64,000 nucleotides of DNA. Source: an uncultured Alteromonadaceae bacterium (GTDB lineage Bacteria > Pseudomonadota > Gammaproteobacteria > Enterobacterales > Alteromonadaceae). The notes beneath the pieces were generated by a model. That model saw only the letters and a program-made list of their open reading frames with translations, was not told where the DNA came from and did not search any database. The first letter of the stretch is position 1; each line of letters starts with the position of its first letter. The DNA is taken from contig CANNDC010000008.1 of assembly GCA_947503265.1 (NCBI GenBank), positions 150,331-214,330 of the forward strand, read 5' to 3'. Below, one piece after another: positions 33,951-44,729 of the stretch. A program made the translations under genes and the position numbers.

Positions 33951-35195
33951 TTACTTACGACCGCCTGTGAAGTCAGGATAAGCTTCCAGACCACATTCGC
34001 TCATGTCAACACCTTCGAATTCGTCTTCTTCACTTACTCTGATTCCCATTATCGCTTTAAGCGCTAACCAGACGATTAAGCTTGTAACGAATACCCATAC
34101 GAAGATAGTAATCGCACCAATGATTTGGCCAGAGAAAGATGAACCATCATTAGTTACAGGAACCAATAGAAGACCAAGAAGACCAACTACACCGTGAACT
34201 GAAATTGCACCTACTGGATCATCAATTTTCAACTTATCTAATGCGATGATACTTCCGACTACCAACAATCCGCCTAGTGCACCAAACAAAGTGGCTTGAA
34301 GAGGTGAAGGAGTAGAAGGTTCAGCAGTGATTGCAACTAGACCCGCTAGTGCACCGTTAAGTGCCATAGTTAAGTCAGCCTTACCGAATAATACGCGAGC
34401 TAATAACAAGGCAGCAACTAAACCACCTGCGGCAGCTGCGTTAGTATTCATAAATACAACAGCAACACTGTTTGCGCTTTCTACTGTAGCTGTAGCAAGT
34501 ACAGAACCACCGTTGAAACCAAACCAGCCCATCCATAAGATGAAAGTACCTAAAGTCGCTAGAGGCAAGTTCGCACCTGGAATCGCGTTTACACGACCAT
34601 CTGCGCCATATTTACCTTTACGAGCACCAAGTATTAGCACACCAGCAAGAGCTGCTGCAGCGCCTGCCATATGGACGATACCTGAGCCAGCGAAGTCAGA
34701 GAATCCAAGGTCACCTAGGTTGTACATGCCGAAAACATCAACACCGCCCCAAGTCCAAGCACCTTCCATTGGGTAAATGAAACCAGTCAAAACAACTGCG
34801 AATGCAAGGAACGCCCAAAGTTTCATACGCTCAGCAACCGCACCAGATACGATTGACATAGCGGTAGCTACGAAAACAACTTGGAAAAAGAAATCAGCCG
34901 AAGGAGCATAAGTAGCAGGTTCTGCTTCACCTGTTGCGCCATCACCCGTGATGTCTTTTAAGAACAAAGAAAAATCGTCGCCGCCATACATGATTGAGTA
35001 ACCACAAATCATGTACATGATGCAAGATATCGCGTAAAGCGAAACGTTTTTAGTTAATATTTCAGTCGTGTTTTTAGCACGAACCAAACCCGCTTCCAAC
35101 ATTGTGAAACCCGCAGCCATCCACATGACCAAGGCGCCGCAAATGAGGAAATAGAAGGTATCTAATGCATACCCTAATTCAAATGTAACTTCCAT
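33951..35195 (-). CDS. amtB: Ammonium transporter
   Basis: 414-residue channel of the Amt/Mep/Rh family with about eleven membrane helices. Signature stretches are FTMLEAGLVRAKN, the DFAGSGIVHMAGAAAALAG segment with a pore His, and AISVHGVVGLLG with the second pore His. An AGGAG site precedes the ATG. It follows glnK by 17 bp, the standard glnK-amtB operon in which GlnK blocks the channel when nitrogen is sufficient. Confidence 0.96.
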   Translation of the reverse strand: MEVTFELGYALDTFYFLICGALVMWMAAGFTMLEAGLVRAKNTTEILTKNVSLYAISCIMYMICGYSIMYGGDDFSLFLKDITGDGATGEAEPATYAPSADFFFQVVFVATAMSIVSGAVAERMKLWAFLAFAVVLTGFIYPMEGAWTWGGVDVFGMYNLGDLGFSDFAGSGIVHMAGAAAALAGVLILGARKGKYGADGRVNAIPGANLPLATLGTFILWMGWFGFNGGSVLATATVESANSVAVVFMNTNAAAAGGLVAALLLARVLFGKADLTMALNGALAGLVAITAEPSTPSPLQATLFGALGGLLVVGSIIALDKLKIDDPVGAISVHGVVGLLGLLLVPVTNDGSSFSGQIIGAITIFVWVFVTSLIVWLALKAIMGIRVSEEDEFEGVDMSECGLEAYPDFTGGRK

Positions 35196-35212
35196 TATAA
35201 TCTCCTAATAAG

Positions 35213-35779
<567 letters not shown>

Positions 35780-35839
35780 TCAGACTCTATTTAAGCTGGA
35801 ATTCACTTATTTTGGACCAATTCATTGCAAGTAGAGGGC

Positions 35840-36568
35840 ATGCGCGACATACCGCAAGCAAAGCAAACGTCTTCACTGTTCAAAGTGCTTGTCTTGTCTT
35901 TTGTGTTGCATATTGTTATTGGTTTTTTACTTTGGCAGGGACACACGAATAATCGTCCTAAAGCAATAACTAAAGTACAAAACAAACCCATTCAAGCAAA
36001 ATTAGTGTTTACTCCTATTCCCCCGCCCAAACCGATTCCAACACAACAACCAACAATTCAGCGGGAAGTTGAATCTGAATTGCAAGCACAGGCGGCTGAT
36101 AACGAAGAAACTAAAGTTGCAAAACCAACGGAGGAAATATCCAGCGTAAAGGAGGTAATCCCAGAATTTGCACCACCTAAAGTAGATGAGAGGCGAGCTG
36201 ACTTACCGCAGATATCCTCTCCTTCGTTCACGGAAAAGGGAATTGCAACCAGAGATTTAGCAAAACACCATTTAAAAGATTTCACTCGAAATGCGAATAA
36301 CGCGCTTGCTCAACGAGAAGCTGAGCGTTATCGGCAGCAACAAAACTCACCGACTATTTTGAAACCCAAAAATGACCCTTTTTTAACTGAAGACGAAAAG
36401 TTTAATAATGAACGGGCGGTGCGAGTCGATTGCAGTTCAGGACTAAACAAATCGTTAGCAGTGCTTTCAAGTTTTACTGGTGGAAATTTAGATTGCTCTG
36501 ACAATCAATCTATCACCCCGTTTATCAACAAACATTTGAACAAGGGTGTAGAAGATAGAGAAAACTAG
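35840..36568 (+). CDS. TonB/TolA-like membrane-anchored protein of unknown function
   Basis: About 242 residues: a transmembrane helix (VLVLSFVLHIVIGFLLW, near residues 15-31), a Pro/Gln-rich stretch (TPIPPPKPIPTQQPTIQ), an acidic then basic middle and a short Cys-containing C-terminal part (VRVDCSSGLNKSLAVLSSF, GGNLDCSDN) that may form one disulfide. The architecture resembles TonB/TolA-type periplasm-spanning proteins but lacks their C-terminal domain. The start is uncertain: ATG at 35840 has AGAGGG very close, TTG at 35825 has a better-spaced GGA. Divergent from glnK. Confidence 0.66.
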   Translation: MRDIPQAKQTSSLFKVLVLSFVLHIVIGFLLWQGHTNNRPKAITKVQNKPIQAKLVFTPIPPPKPIPTQQPTIQREVESELQAQAADNEETKVAKPTEEISSVKEVIPEFAPPKVDERRADLPQISSPSFTEKGIATRDLAKHHLKDFTRNANNALAQREAERYRQQQNSPTILKPKNDPFLTEDEKFNNERAVRVDCSSGLNKSLAVLSSFTGGNLDCSDNQSITPFINKHLNKGVEDREN

Positions 36569-36639
36569 GGTCTTTGGTTTCTTGGATCTCTTCTATATAT
36601 GTCTGCAACAGATATGATTGCAACAAAAATCGGCATACT

Positions 36640-36659
36640 CTAGGGGCTGTTGACCCTAG
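36640..36659. repeat. Short dispersed palindromic motif overlapping the mrcB end
   Basis: CTAGGG-GCTGTTGA-CCCTAG, a 6-bp perfect inverted repeat with an 8-bp centre. The GGGGCTGTTGACC core is also the head of the 166-bp repeats at 52165 and 56886, and a near copy is at 59458. The last four bases overlap the mrcB stop region. May be a remnant of the dispersed repeat family. Confidence 0.5.
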
Positions 36660-38953
36660 CCAAATAGCTTTTCCCAAAACGATTTCTTTTCTTTAATTTT
36701 AGGATTCTTACTAGCGCATTTTTGCAGCTTTTCTGGTAAAGCAGACAATATTGCAGGCACACTCATACTTTCTTTGCATCCCGCTTCTGTCGGTTGACCT
36801 GTTTCAACATTAAAGTGAGCAATTCCCAGCCCTTTTGGAAAACGTCTAACTAGTGATTTGGGTTCTTGTTTCATCTGATAATCAATAAACAAACTTAATG
36901 CTCCAGCTGCACCGGTCAATTTGGTCGATTGATTATCATCATGACCCACCCAAGTTGTTATCAAGCTATTTTTATCAAACCCACTAAACCAGCTGTCTCT
37001 ATAGTCATCTGTAGTCCCGGTTTTTCCGGCCATATTGATATCAGGAAACCGCGAGCGAATACGTCTGGCCGTCCCTTCCAAGGTGACCTTATGCATAGCA
37101 AAATTCACCAAATACGTAGCTTTATCGTCAAACTCTTGAACTCCAGCTTGCTCAAAACGCCAAATCGATTGATTCTCAGCTGACAAAATAGCCGTAACCG
37201 TGTGCAATTTTATCTTTTCACCATTATTGGCCATGGTTTGGTACATTTGATTGACTTGTAAGGGTGACAAATCTAAAGCACCCAAAGTTAACGCTGGGTA
37301 TCTGGGAATTTTCTCTTCCACACCCAGACGCCTCAAGGTTTCCACGATAGTGTCAATGCCGAGATCCATACCTAAGCCAACAGTAGGAACGTTCAAGGAT
37401 TTCGTGAGCCCTTGAACCAAGGAGACTTTGCCCCTGAACTGTTTGTCTTCGTTTAACGGCTCCCAAGGTTTACCGTCTTCATCAGGTAACGAAATTGGCT
37501 CATCGATTAACGGGCTAGCAAGGTTATACCTATTAGGTTGTTCTAAAGCGGCAAGATAGATAGCGGGTTTAATAAGTGAACCTATGGATCGACGCGCATC
37601 TAATGCACGGTTAAATCCTTTGTAATCCGTTTGTCTGTCTCCTACCAAGGCCCTGATTTCACCCGTGTCAATATCGGTAATCACCATCGCACTTTGTAAC
37701 TTAGATAATCCCCTCGCCTTTTCGAGCGATAACAAACCACTTCGAATTGTCTTCTCAGCTTTCCTTTGAGCAACTGGATCAAGAGAGGAAAAAACCTTTA
37801 CACCGGATTCCAATAAGTCAGGGTTAGCCAAAAGTACCCGCAATTCCCGTTGAACTTTGTCCATGAACGCTGGGTGCTTTCCTTTTATTAGCGAAGCGCC
37901 CGTAGCAATATGCAAAGGTTCATCAAGTAAACTTTCGAATTCAGCTTTATCGATGACGTTGTCTTGAAACAACATGCGTAAAACAAGATTGCGCCTTTCA
38001 ATAACACGATCGGGAAATCTACGAGGATTGTAATATGAAGGTCCCTTAATCATGCCCACTAGGGTTGTGATCTCATTCAGATTGAGTTCGTTGAGCGGAC
38101 GATCAAAATAGAAAAAGCTGGCTAAACCAAAGCCATGTACTCCGGTTGCACCATTTTGTCCAAGAAAGACCTCGTTTAGATAGGCTTCCAATATTTCATC
38201 TTTGCTATACCTGGCATCAATTAATATCGCCATCAAGGCTTCTTTGGCTTTTCGAGAAATAGACTTCTCATTCGTTAAGAACATGTTCTTAATCAGTTGC
38301 TGCGTCAGAGTGCTGCCGCCTTGCACTGCTCTGCCCGCTGAAATATTGGCAAGAAACGCTCTGATAATTGATAGAGGCGCAATACCATGATGCTGGTAAA
38401 AGTCTTTGTCTTCGGTGAGGACCAGCGCCTCTTTTAAGTGCTTAGGAACTTGCCCAAGATTGACCAACATGCGGTCTTCTCGACCACTGCTAACTAATCT
38501 TGAAATTAACCATGGCTCCAAACGAAAGCTTTTAATTGACCGATTGGTTTCTAAATTCACTATTTTTGAAACCCGTCCCTTGTTCAAGGACATTGAAAGA
38601 ATGGTTTCTCCTTGAAATCCGTCAGGAAAATGAAATGCCCTTCGATACACCACGAATTTGCGGTTTGAGTATTGGTACTCCCCTGTTGTACTGGCCTTAC
38701 TGACTCGTCGATAACCCAGTAATTCAAGCTCTTCAATCACCTCTTTACTGGTAATTTCTTCATTTAAAGTTAACGTTAATGGGCGAGAGTATATCTGCGC
38801 TGGAACTTGCCACTTATTGCCGGAAAAGCGGTGTTGGATGGTGGCATCTAAATAAAATAAGTAGGCAGAAAACACCACGAGAGCTAACAAGGTTAACTTC
38901 CAGAAATGCGTTTTAATCCAAATAAAAGGGTTGAGCTTGCGCAAAGTGGACAT
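36656..38953 (-). CDS. mrcB: Penicillin-binding protein 1B (bifunctional)
   Basis: 765-residue class A PBP that polymerises and crosslinks peptidoglycan. Order: cytoplasmic tail, TM helix (~17-38), UB2H-like domain (IYSRPLTLTLNEEITSKEV), GT51 transglycosylase with EDKDFYQHHG and GGSTLTQQLIKN, then transpeptidase with SIGSLIKP (SxxK), SLN in TKSLNVPT and KTGTTDDYRDSW. The UB2H region and TM arrangement fit PBP1b rather than PBP1a. Confidence 0.95.
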   Translation of the reverse strand: MSTLRKLNPFIWIKTHFWKLTLLALVVFSAYLFYLDATIQHRFSGNKWQVPAQIYSRPLTLTLNEEITSKEVIEELELLGYRRVSKASTTGEYQYSNRKFVVYRRAFHFPDGFQGETILSMSLNKGRVSKIVNLETNRSIKSFRLEPWLISRLVSSGREDRMLVNLGQVPKHLKEALVLTEDKDFYQHHGIAPLSIIRAFLANISAGRAVQGGSTLTQQLIKNMFLTNEKSISRKAKEALMAILIDARYSKDEILEAYLNEVFLGQNGATGVHGFGLASFFYFDRPLNELNLNEITTLVGMIKGPSYYNPRRFPDRVIERRNLVLRMLFQDNVIDKAEFESLLDEPLHIATGASLIKGKHPAFMDKVQRELRVLLANPDLLESGVKVFSSLDPVAQRKAEKTIRSGLLSLEKARGLSKLQSAMVITDIDTGEIRALVGDRQTDYKGFNRALDARRSIGSLIKPAIYLAALEQPNRYNLASPLIDEPISLPDEDGKPWEPLNEDKQFRGKVSLVQGLTKSLNVPTVGLGMDLGIDTIVETLRRLGVEEKIPRYPALTLGALDLSPLQVNQMYQTMANNGEKIKLHTVTAILSAENQSIWRFEQAGVQEFDDKATYLVNFAMHKVTLEGTARRIRSRFPDINMAGKTGTTDDYRDSWFSGFDKNSLITTWVGHDDNQSTKLTGAAGALSLFIDYQMKQEPKSLVRRFPKGLGIAHFNVETGQPTEAGCKESMSVPAILSALPEKLQKCASKNPKIKEKKSFWEKLFG

Positions 38954-39020
38954 GAATGATTCGTTTTATTACTTCTTTGGTGTGAGTGTATCAGCCACTG
39001 AATATCGTCTCAATTTAAAC

Positions 39021-39051
39021 AAAAAGAAAAGCCGCTAATGAAAGCGGCTTT
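39021..39051 (-). terminator. Rho-independent terminator of the secreted protease
   Basis: AAAGCCGCT (39028-39036) pairs with AGCGGCTTT (39043-39051) across a six-base loop. On the minus strand the stem is followed by a T-rich run (TTTTCTTTTT region), downstream of the protease gene and upstream of mrcB. Confidence 0.82.
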
Positions 39052-39068
39052 GAGTATATTGCGTTAAA

Positions 39069-41396
39069 TCATTTAATTACAATGTTCTTAAAAACACTCT
39101 CTGAATCAGGGTTGTCGACATCATTATCCATAATGAAACGCAGCCATTCGATAGGCCCAATATAGAACTGTCCAATCGGAATGGAAAACGTCTCAAACTC
39201 GCCGTTCCCTGTGTAGGTAAAATCTCTATTTGCATAGTTCTGCGTACCAAATAGTTGAAAGGTTTTACCCGAAGTCAATGAACCATTGGTGTTAAATCCA
39301 ATTCCGTGGATTTCTCCCTGTGAGTTCGACTTAAATTCAAATTCCAATACCGTATCAGCTTCAATAACATGGTTAAAGCCTACTTTTCGCCATATATTTC
39401 CCTCAAGTCTGAGTGTCGCCCCCTCGTCGAGCACTTCGTGGAAACCTACAATATTTTGATTGTCTTTGAATAGGGTTATCTCAAGATCGTTGAAATTTAA
39501 CGGCTCTACTTCAATAACTTCTCTTTCGTAGATCAAAATATTACTGAAAGTAGAATCTGAAAGCGGATCTGGTACGTCATTATCCATAACAAAGTATAGG
39601 TAATTTACCGCTCCTGTGTAGAACTCCCCCACAGGTATTGTAAATCGTTGAATTCCATTAGCCGTATAGCTTTGAGTGTTTATTCCCCAACTTTGGGTTC
39701 CACTGACGTTGAACAATGTATTACTTTGAATTGCTTCATCATCGTTAAATCCAATTCCGTGAATCTCACCCATATTTTCGCTCTCAAAATCAAATTCGAT
39801 AACTGTATTCGGGGTTATCTCATACGGGAACTCTATTTTTTGCCAACGGTTGCCTTCTAATCTCAGAGCAAGCCCGCTTTGTTGAACACCAACAAACCCA
39901 GATCTATCTTGTTTGGTGCCTCCATATGCAGTGACTGTGTAGTCATTGAAATTAATGTAGGGCAAAGGTGGTGGCGAAACCATAACTTCAAACGTTTGCG
40001 TGCCAGAACCCACAGCATTGCTAGCAGAAATTTCAATGAAATTTAAACCGACTTGCTGCAAAGTTGGCGTCCAAGTTACTAGGCCCTCCTCTGACACAGT
40101 CATGCCTGTAGGACCATTTAATAAAGCAAAAGAAATTGGTCCGGTTCCTGAGGCACTAACCGTATTATCTGCATCATAATTGTACGCTTGATTAGCTTCT
40201 CCAATTAAATTTGCAGTTGAATCAATTGTCGGTGCAATCTCGTTATCTAAGATACACGAACGATTTAAAAATGGTGTCATGACAGAAAGACTGCAATCTG
40301 AAAATTGATTGCTGCCATTGATACTTGGATTCATTAAGAATGTGTTACTCGCAGAGCCGCAAGCAAATCGGGAATCACCATCATGGGGAGCCCCCATATT
40401 ATGACCAATTTCATGGGCTGCGACCAACGCAGTTCGAGTGTTGTAACGCTGCGTTAAACCTACCGCTGAAGAACCGCAAACAGCACCGACAAAAGCGATA
40501 CCAATTGTTCCACCATTTAAATCTTTACCCGTGAATAAGTGGGATATACCCGGATTAGTTGTTTCGTTTCTAACGAAAGTTCGATACTGATAGACCATGT
40601 CTTCTGCATCTGTCATAGATTCTGGGATTGCTGAATGGTCGTCAAACACGTCGGTTGATATCACGGAAATTTCTAGACCTAGCTGACCAGAAAAAATCCC
40701 ATCAACGATATTCATTTCGGTTAACATTTCCAACACAGCATCGTCTTGGTCGCTTGCCGATGTGCCACCAGCAAAAGCGAGATCGGCATGCAAAGCGACT
40801 TGCAGAACAGAGGATGCCGCAGCACTTGTCATGTCGTTGAGCTGGGCCGTATATTCCTGATAATTAAATTCCGAATTGCTAGCATGTCCTTCTAATGCAC
40901 AGACACCAGAATGTTTAACATCATTTGCGTTGTAAACGACTAGGCTGTCCGCTGGTCGGTACTGGGGTAAGGAATGAACTATTTCGTTTTCAACGGTTTC
41001 CGGCTGACTAACAAAGAATAAATTGGCGCCATCAAAATAGGCACCTGACATTTTTCCATTGTTATTGGTAAATCTTGCCCAAGAATTTTCAACTCCAGAA
41101 ATTTTTCCCCTGTACAAATTGAATTCGGCATTGCCAGAAAAACTTTGTAATTCACTGACAAGCTTTTTATTTTCTACCAAATCAAAGCTAATTGCTTCTC
41201 CATCAACAGCCAATGACATAACAATGCCGTCTGACTTGGAGTCAACAGTAAACTCTGTCATGGCAGCTATATCTGCGGATAAAATCTCAACATCATGATC
41301 AGATGCTGCATAAGTGGAAAATGAGAAAAAACAGAAATAGACGAGTGTTGTAAACATTTTGATATTTAGTTTACGATTATGCCCACATAAATACAT
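39069..41396 (-). CDS. Secreted reprolysin-like zinc metalloprotease with duplicated C-terminal modules
   Basis: About 775 residues from the ATG at 41396, which has a GAGGT site eight bases upstream; earlier in-frame ATGs lack one. A signal peptide (TTLVYFCFFSFSTYA) is followed by a ~170-residue propeptide. The M12B-type catalytic domain has HEIGHNMGAPHD (about 328-339), the zinc-binding HEXXHXXGXXHD. Next is an Ig-like putative He-PIG domain (GPTGMTVSEEGLVTWTPT), then two homologous ~140-residue modules sharing RLEGNxWxKxxF, GEIHGIGF and FxMDNDVxxP. Probably secreted and binding to a polysaccharide or surface through the modules. Confidence 0.87.
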   Translation of the reverse strand: MYLCGHNRKLNIKMFTTLVYFCFFSFSTYAASDHDVEILSADIAAMTEFTVDSKSDGIVMSLAVDGEAISFDLVENKKLVSELQSFSGNAEFNLYRGKISGVENSWARFTNNNGKMSGAYFDGANLFFVSQPETVENEIVHSLPQYRPADSLVVYNANDVKHSGVCALEGHASNSEFNYQEYTAQLNDMTSAAASSVLQVALHADLAFAGGTSASDQDDAVLEMLTEMNIVDGIFSGQLGLEISVISTDVFDDHSAIPESMTDAEDMVYQYRTFVRNETTNPGISHLFTGKDLNGGTIGIAFVGAVCGSSAVGLTQRYNTRTALVAAHEIGHNMGAPHDGDSRFACGSASNTFLMNPSINGSNQFSDCSLSVMTPFLNRSCILDNEIAPTIDSTANLIGEANQAYNYDADNTVSASGTGPISFALLNGPTGMTVSEEGLVTWTPTLQQVGLNFIEISASNAVGSGTQTFEVMVSPPPLPYINFNDYTVTAYGGTKQDRSGFVGVQQSGLALRLEGNRWQKIEFPYEITPNTVIEFDFESENMGEIHGIGFNDDEAIQSNTLFNVSGTQSWGINTQSYTANGIQRFTIPVGEFYTGAVNYLYFVMDNDVPDPLSDSTFSNILIYEREVIEVEPLNFNDLEITLFKDNQNIVGFHEVLDEGATLRLEGNIWRKVGFNHVIEADTVLEFEFKSNSQGEIHGIGFNTNGSLTSGKTFQLFGTQNYANRDFTYTGNGEFETFSIPIGQFYIGPIEWLRFIMDNDVDNPDSESVFKNIVIK

Positions 41397-41681
41397 AGTG
41401 GTGTACCTCAAGTTAACGATTAGCGGCTCAGGTAGCATCACTATCTGCCCAAACCAAATTATAAAAGCTGAGTATCGACTGTTTAAAACTTATTGCCAGT
41501 ATATTCATAGCCTTAAATACTAAGCTTTTGATATTTTGGTAAATTTATTTACCTTTCACATGCGTTTATTTAATGATTCTCTAAAATCATTCGCGTGGCA
41601 AGCAATCCATGGCACAGGATTATTTCGAATACACAATTCGTGCCGTTTCGAAAATTTGAGCAATATGTTAACACAAATTAT

Positions 41682-44144
41682 TCACATAAATTTCTTAGTA
41701 CGGTTAGTTGGAATGGCACTAGCTGGATCATCTGGCCAAAAATGTTTGGGATACCTCCCTTTCATTTCTTTTTGAACCTCTCGATAGCTTCCGCTCCAAA
41801 ATTCAGTCAGGTTTTCGGTAATGTGTAAACTTCTGTTAGCCGGAGACAACATGTTGATCTGTACAGGTTTTCTATTGTTAGCTATCTTTGGTGTGTCTTT
41901 TAGACCATAAATTTGTTGGATTTTAACGCCTAAAACGACTCTTCCATCCGCCGTGTACTTTAGCTTATGCCCTTTTTCAACGGGGTCTGTACTATTTAGT
42001 TTGAGATGCGTCGGGAAATACTGCTCCAGCTTTTTCTGTTGCTCCCACTGCAACATAGATTTTAATACATTAAGCCAATTAATTTTCAGTAGTTGCTGCC
42101 AACTTGTCACGCCAATAAGATAAGAAGACAACCATTCGCTCAGGGTATTGGTTAAATGTGCAATAGAAAAATCAGGCCAATCATCTCGATCGAGTGATCT
42201 TGCTAGTTGCACTCGGTAAATTAGTTGCTGGGCACTTTCAGGGAAATCGACTTGCTCTAAACCTTTTTTCACAATCTCTTCGAGTAAAATATCTTGATGA
42301 GTTTCGCTCTCAATTGTTTGACAAGGTTGATCTGATAGTAAGATTTTTCCTAAATATTGTCGCTTTCTGGTAACTATTTTTTGTTTGCTTTGATCCCAGA
42401 AGCTTTCTAAGCTCGATGTTTGAGCTTTTTTCAAGCTAGTTAATACACAAGTTTCCGATATGGGTTCTGCCAATCTGATTAAAACATCACTCTCTTTTTG
42501 CAACGACATCTTTGCAACAGCAATCCATTGCCATTGCTTTTCTGAATTGTAGTGAGGTAATTCTGCTCCGGTTCCGGAACTCAATAGGTACCCAGCACCT
42601 CGCTTTTTCGCTACTTTCATCGGAAAGCCGATAGCCAGCAATTCTCCAGAGCGGTGAACTTGTTGCCGTATCTGTTGGAAATCTATGTTAATCGATATTT
42701 TTTTAGCCCATCGCTTAGCATCTTGCCAAAGAGGGTGATAGGGGTGGGTTAGCAAGTATTCAACATGTTGCGAAATAACGACACTGGCTCGCATCTCTAC
42801 AATCGGCTTGCCCTCTAGGATTGCGACTAAAACGCAAGCGAGACTGGCACAGCCACTATCAATAGACGAATAGTCCAATAACAACTTGGCTAAATTCGCA
42901 TGGCAACCTAAATTAGCGATTTCTTTACCTTTAACCGTCAACTCTTTGTCTTTACTGACAGCACCAATTGATTGCAGTACCTCATAGCCATGCTCAATTT
43001 GCGCAGGACTTGGCTGAGATAGCAAAGGAAGGGCGTCAATTCTAGTTCCCCAAAGCAGGGCTTCTAATAATAATCCGGTTATTTCAGACACCAAAATCTG
43101 CGCTGGTTGATGTTCAACCAGACGTTGTTGAGTTTCTTCGGACCAAAGGCGGTAACAATGCCCAGCGTTTATTCTTCCAGCACGTCCCGCTCGTTGAATA
43201 CTTGATGCTTTAGAAATATTCACTGTCTTGAGCACAGGTAAGTTACGTGAAAAGTGAAAGCTGGCTAATTTCTCTTTGCCTGAATCCACTACCACGCTAA
43301 TACCATCAATGGTCAGGCTGGTTTCGGCGATATTAGTTGCGATAACAATTTTGCGTTGACCAATTGATGTGGGGGCTAAGGCTTTATTCTGTTGTTCTTT
43401 AGACATATCACCATAAAGCGGATACAGAGCTATTTCACTGACAATTCTCGATTTCAATAATGCAGCCAATGACTGGATATCTTTTGCTCCAGACATGAAT
43501 ATCAAAACATTGCCTTGATGTTTTTCTAACGCTTCCAACGTGACCATGCAAGCATGTTGAACTAGGTTGGATAATCGTTCTGCAGGTCTGTAATGCAGAG
43601 TGATTGGAAAACTGCGCCCGCTACTTTCTAATCTTTTGGCATTAGGTAGAAAGGATTCCAACTTGGCTACGTTTAGCGTAGCAGACATGATCAAAAGGCG
43701 TAAATCTTCTCGAAACCCTTGTTGAATTTCGAGACTCAGCGCCAAAGAAAAGTCGGCATGAATATTTCGCTCATGAAATTCATCAAATATTATCAGCCCT
43801 ATGCCATTCAACTCAGGGTCGGTTTGAATTAATCGCGTTAAAAGACCTTCAGTGACGATTTCCAATCGGGTTGCCGAACTGACTTTCGATTCACCACGCA
43901 TCCGATATCCAATAGTTCGGCCTACAGGTTCGTCTAGCTGTTGCGCCAAATATTGTGCAATAGCCCTTACAGCAACCTGTCTTGGCTGTAGCATGATAAT
44001 TTTTCTATCTTTAAATATCGGCAGCGCAAGCAATTTCAAAGGCAAATAGGTAGATTTGCCGGCTCCGGGTGGGGCGACTAGGATAACGTCTTGATTATCT
44101 ATGCTAGAGGCTAATTCTGACCAACAGGTTTCTACAGGTAGCAC
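41682..44144 (-). CDS. hrpB: ATP-dependent RNA helicase HrpB
   Basis: 820-residue DEAH/RHA helicase. Motif I APPGAGKSTYLPL, motif II DEFHERN, motif III SATLN, and QRAGRAGR near residue 310 are present, followed by the winged-helix, ratchet and the HrpB-specific C-terminal region. Full length for the family. Its start is 54 bp from the divergent thpR. Confidence 0.95.
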   Translation of the reverse strand: MLPVETCWSELASSIDNQDVILVAPPGAGKSTYLPLKLLALPIFKDRKIIMLQPRQVAVRAIAQYLAQQLDEPVGRTIGYRMRGESKVSSATRLEIVTEGLLTRLIQTDPELNGIGLIIFDEFHERNIHADFSLALSLEIQQGFREDLRLLIMSATLNVAKLESFLPNAKRLESSGRSFPITLHYRPAERLSNLVQHACMVTLEALEKHQGNVLIFMSGAKDIQSLAALLKSRIVSEIALYPLYGDMSKEQQNKALAPTSIGQRKIVIATNIAETSLTIDGISVVVDSGKEKLASFHFSRNLPVLKTVNISKASSIQRAGRAGRINAGHCYRLWSEETQQRLVEHQPAQILVSEITGLLLEALLWGTRIDALPLLSQPSPAQIEHGYEVLQSIGAVSKDKELTVKGKEIANLGCHANLAKLLLDYSSIDSGCASLACVLVAILEGKPIVEMRASVVISQHVEYLLTHPYHPLWQDAKRWAKKISINIDFQQIRQQVHRSGELLAIGFPMKVAKKRGAGYLLSSGTGAELPHYNSEKQWQWIAVAKMSLQKESDVLIRLAEPISETCVLTSLKKAQTSSLESFWDQSKQKIVTRKRQYLGKILLSDQPCQTIESETHQDILLEEIVKKGLEQVDFPESAQQLIYRVQLARSLDRDDWPDFSIAHLTNTLSEWLSSYLIGVTSWQQLLKINWLNVLKSMLQWEQQKKLEQYFPTHLKLNSTDPVEKGHKLKYTADGRVVLGVKIQQIYGLKDTPKIANNRKPVQINMLSPANRSLHITENLTEFWSGSYREVQKEMKGRYPKHFWPDDPASAIPTNRTKKFM

Positions 44145-44198
44145 GTGATCTTGTTATTTTGGTTATAATGATTTGATTCTAACCTTGTGGAAGATGCA

Positions 44199-44711
44199 AT
44201 GCGCTACTTTTTAGGATTTGATTTGTCGCTAAAGACTAAGTTGTCCATCGAATCATGGAGAAATAAGGCATTACCTTCCTTTTCAGCTCCGGTTCCGGCC
44301 AAAAATTTCCATATAACCAGTGTATTCTTAGGACAGATTGAAGAGCAACAATTAGAGCGATTGTATGTTTCGATTGAGCAAGAACAGTTCCCTTTATTTA
44401 CGCTGACATTGGATCAGCTTGGCTACTGGGCAAAACCGAAAATTCTATGGCTGGGGAGCACTCAAACGAGCACAACTGCTGAAAATATTAATCAAAAACT
44501 GACAAAGATTTCACTGCAATCAGGTGTCCAAATTCATAAGCAACACTATGTCCCTCATGTCACCTTGGTCAGAAAAAGTAAAACGAATCCTCCATCACCT
44601 CTAATTGCCCCTAACTTTGAATGTGAAATAGATCAACTTCATATGTTTGAATCCGTTTCAACAAAAAATGGCGTGCAATACCCCATTCGACGAACTTGGA
44701 AATTGTATTAA
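44199..44711 (+). CDS. thpR: RNA 2',3'-cyclic phosphodiesterase (LigT)
   Basis: 170-residue 2H phosphoesterase that opens 2',3'-cyclic phosphate ends of RNA. Both HxTx motifs are visible: NFHITSVFLGQ and VPHVTLVRKS. The ATG at 44199 follows GGAAG by five bases; a GTG at 44187 is in frame but less likely. Next to hrpB as in many gammaproteobacteria. Confidence 0.9.
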   Translation: MRYFLGFDLSLKTKLSIESWRNKALPSFSAPVPAKNFHITSVFLGQIEEQQLERLYVSIEQEQFPLFTLTLDQLGYWAKPKILWLGSTQTSTTAENINQKLTKISLQSGVQIHKQHYVPHVTLVRKSKTNPPSPLIAPNFECEIDQLHMFESVSTKNGVQYPIRRTWKLY

Positions 44712-44729
44712 TATAATCTCCGATGGGGC

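Noticed and set aside
34327..34776. 149-codon open frame opposite amtB
   Set aside because: Low-complexity Ala/Pro/Thr shadow of a membrane protein gene.
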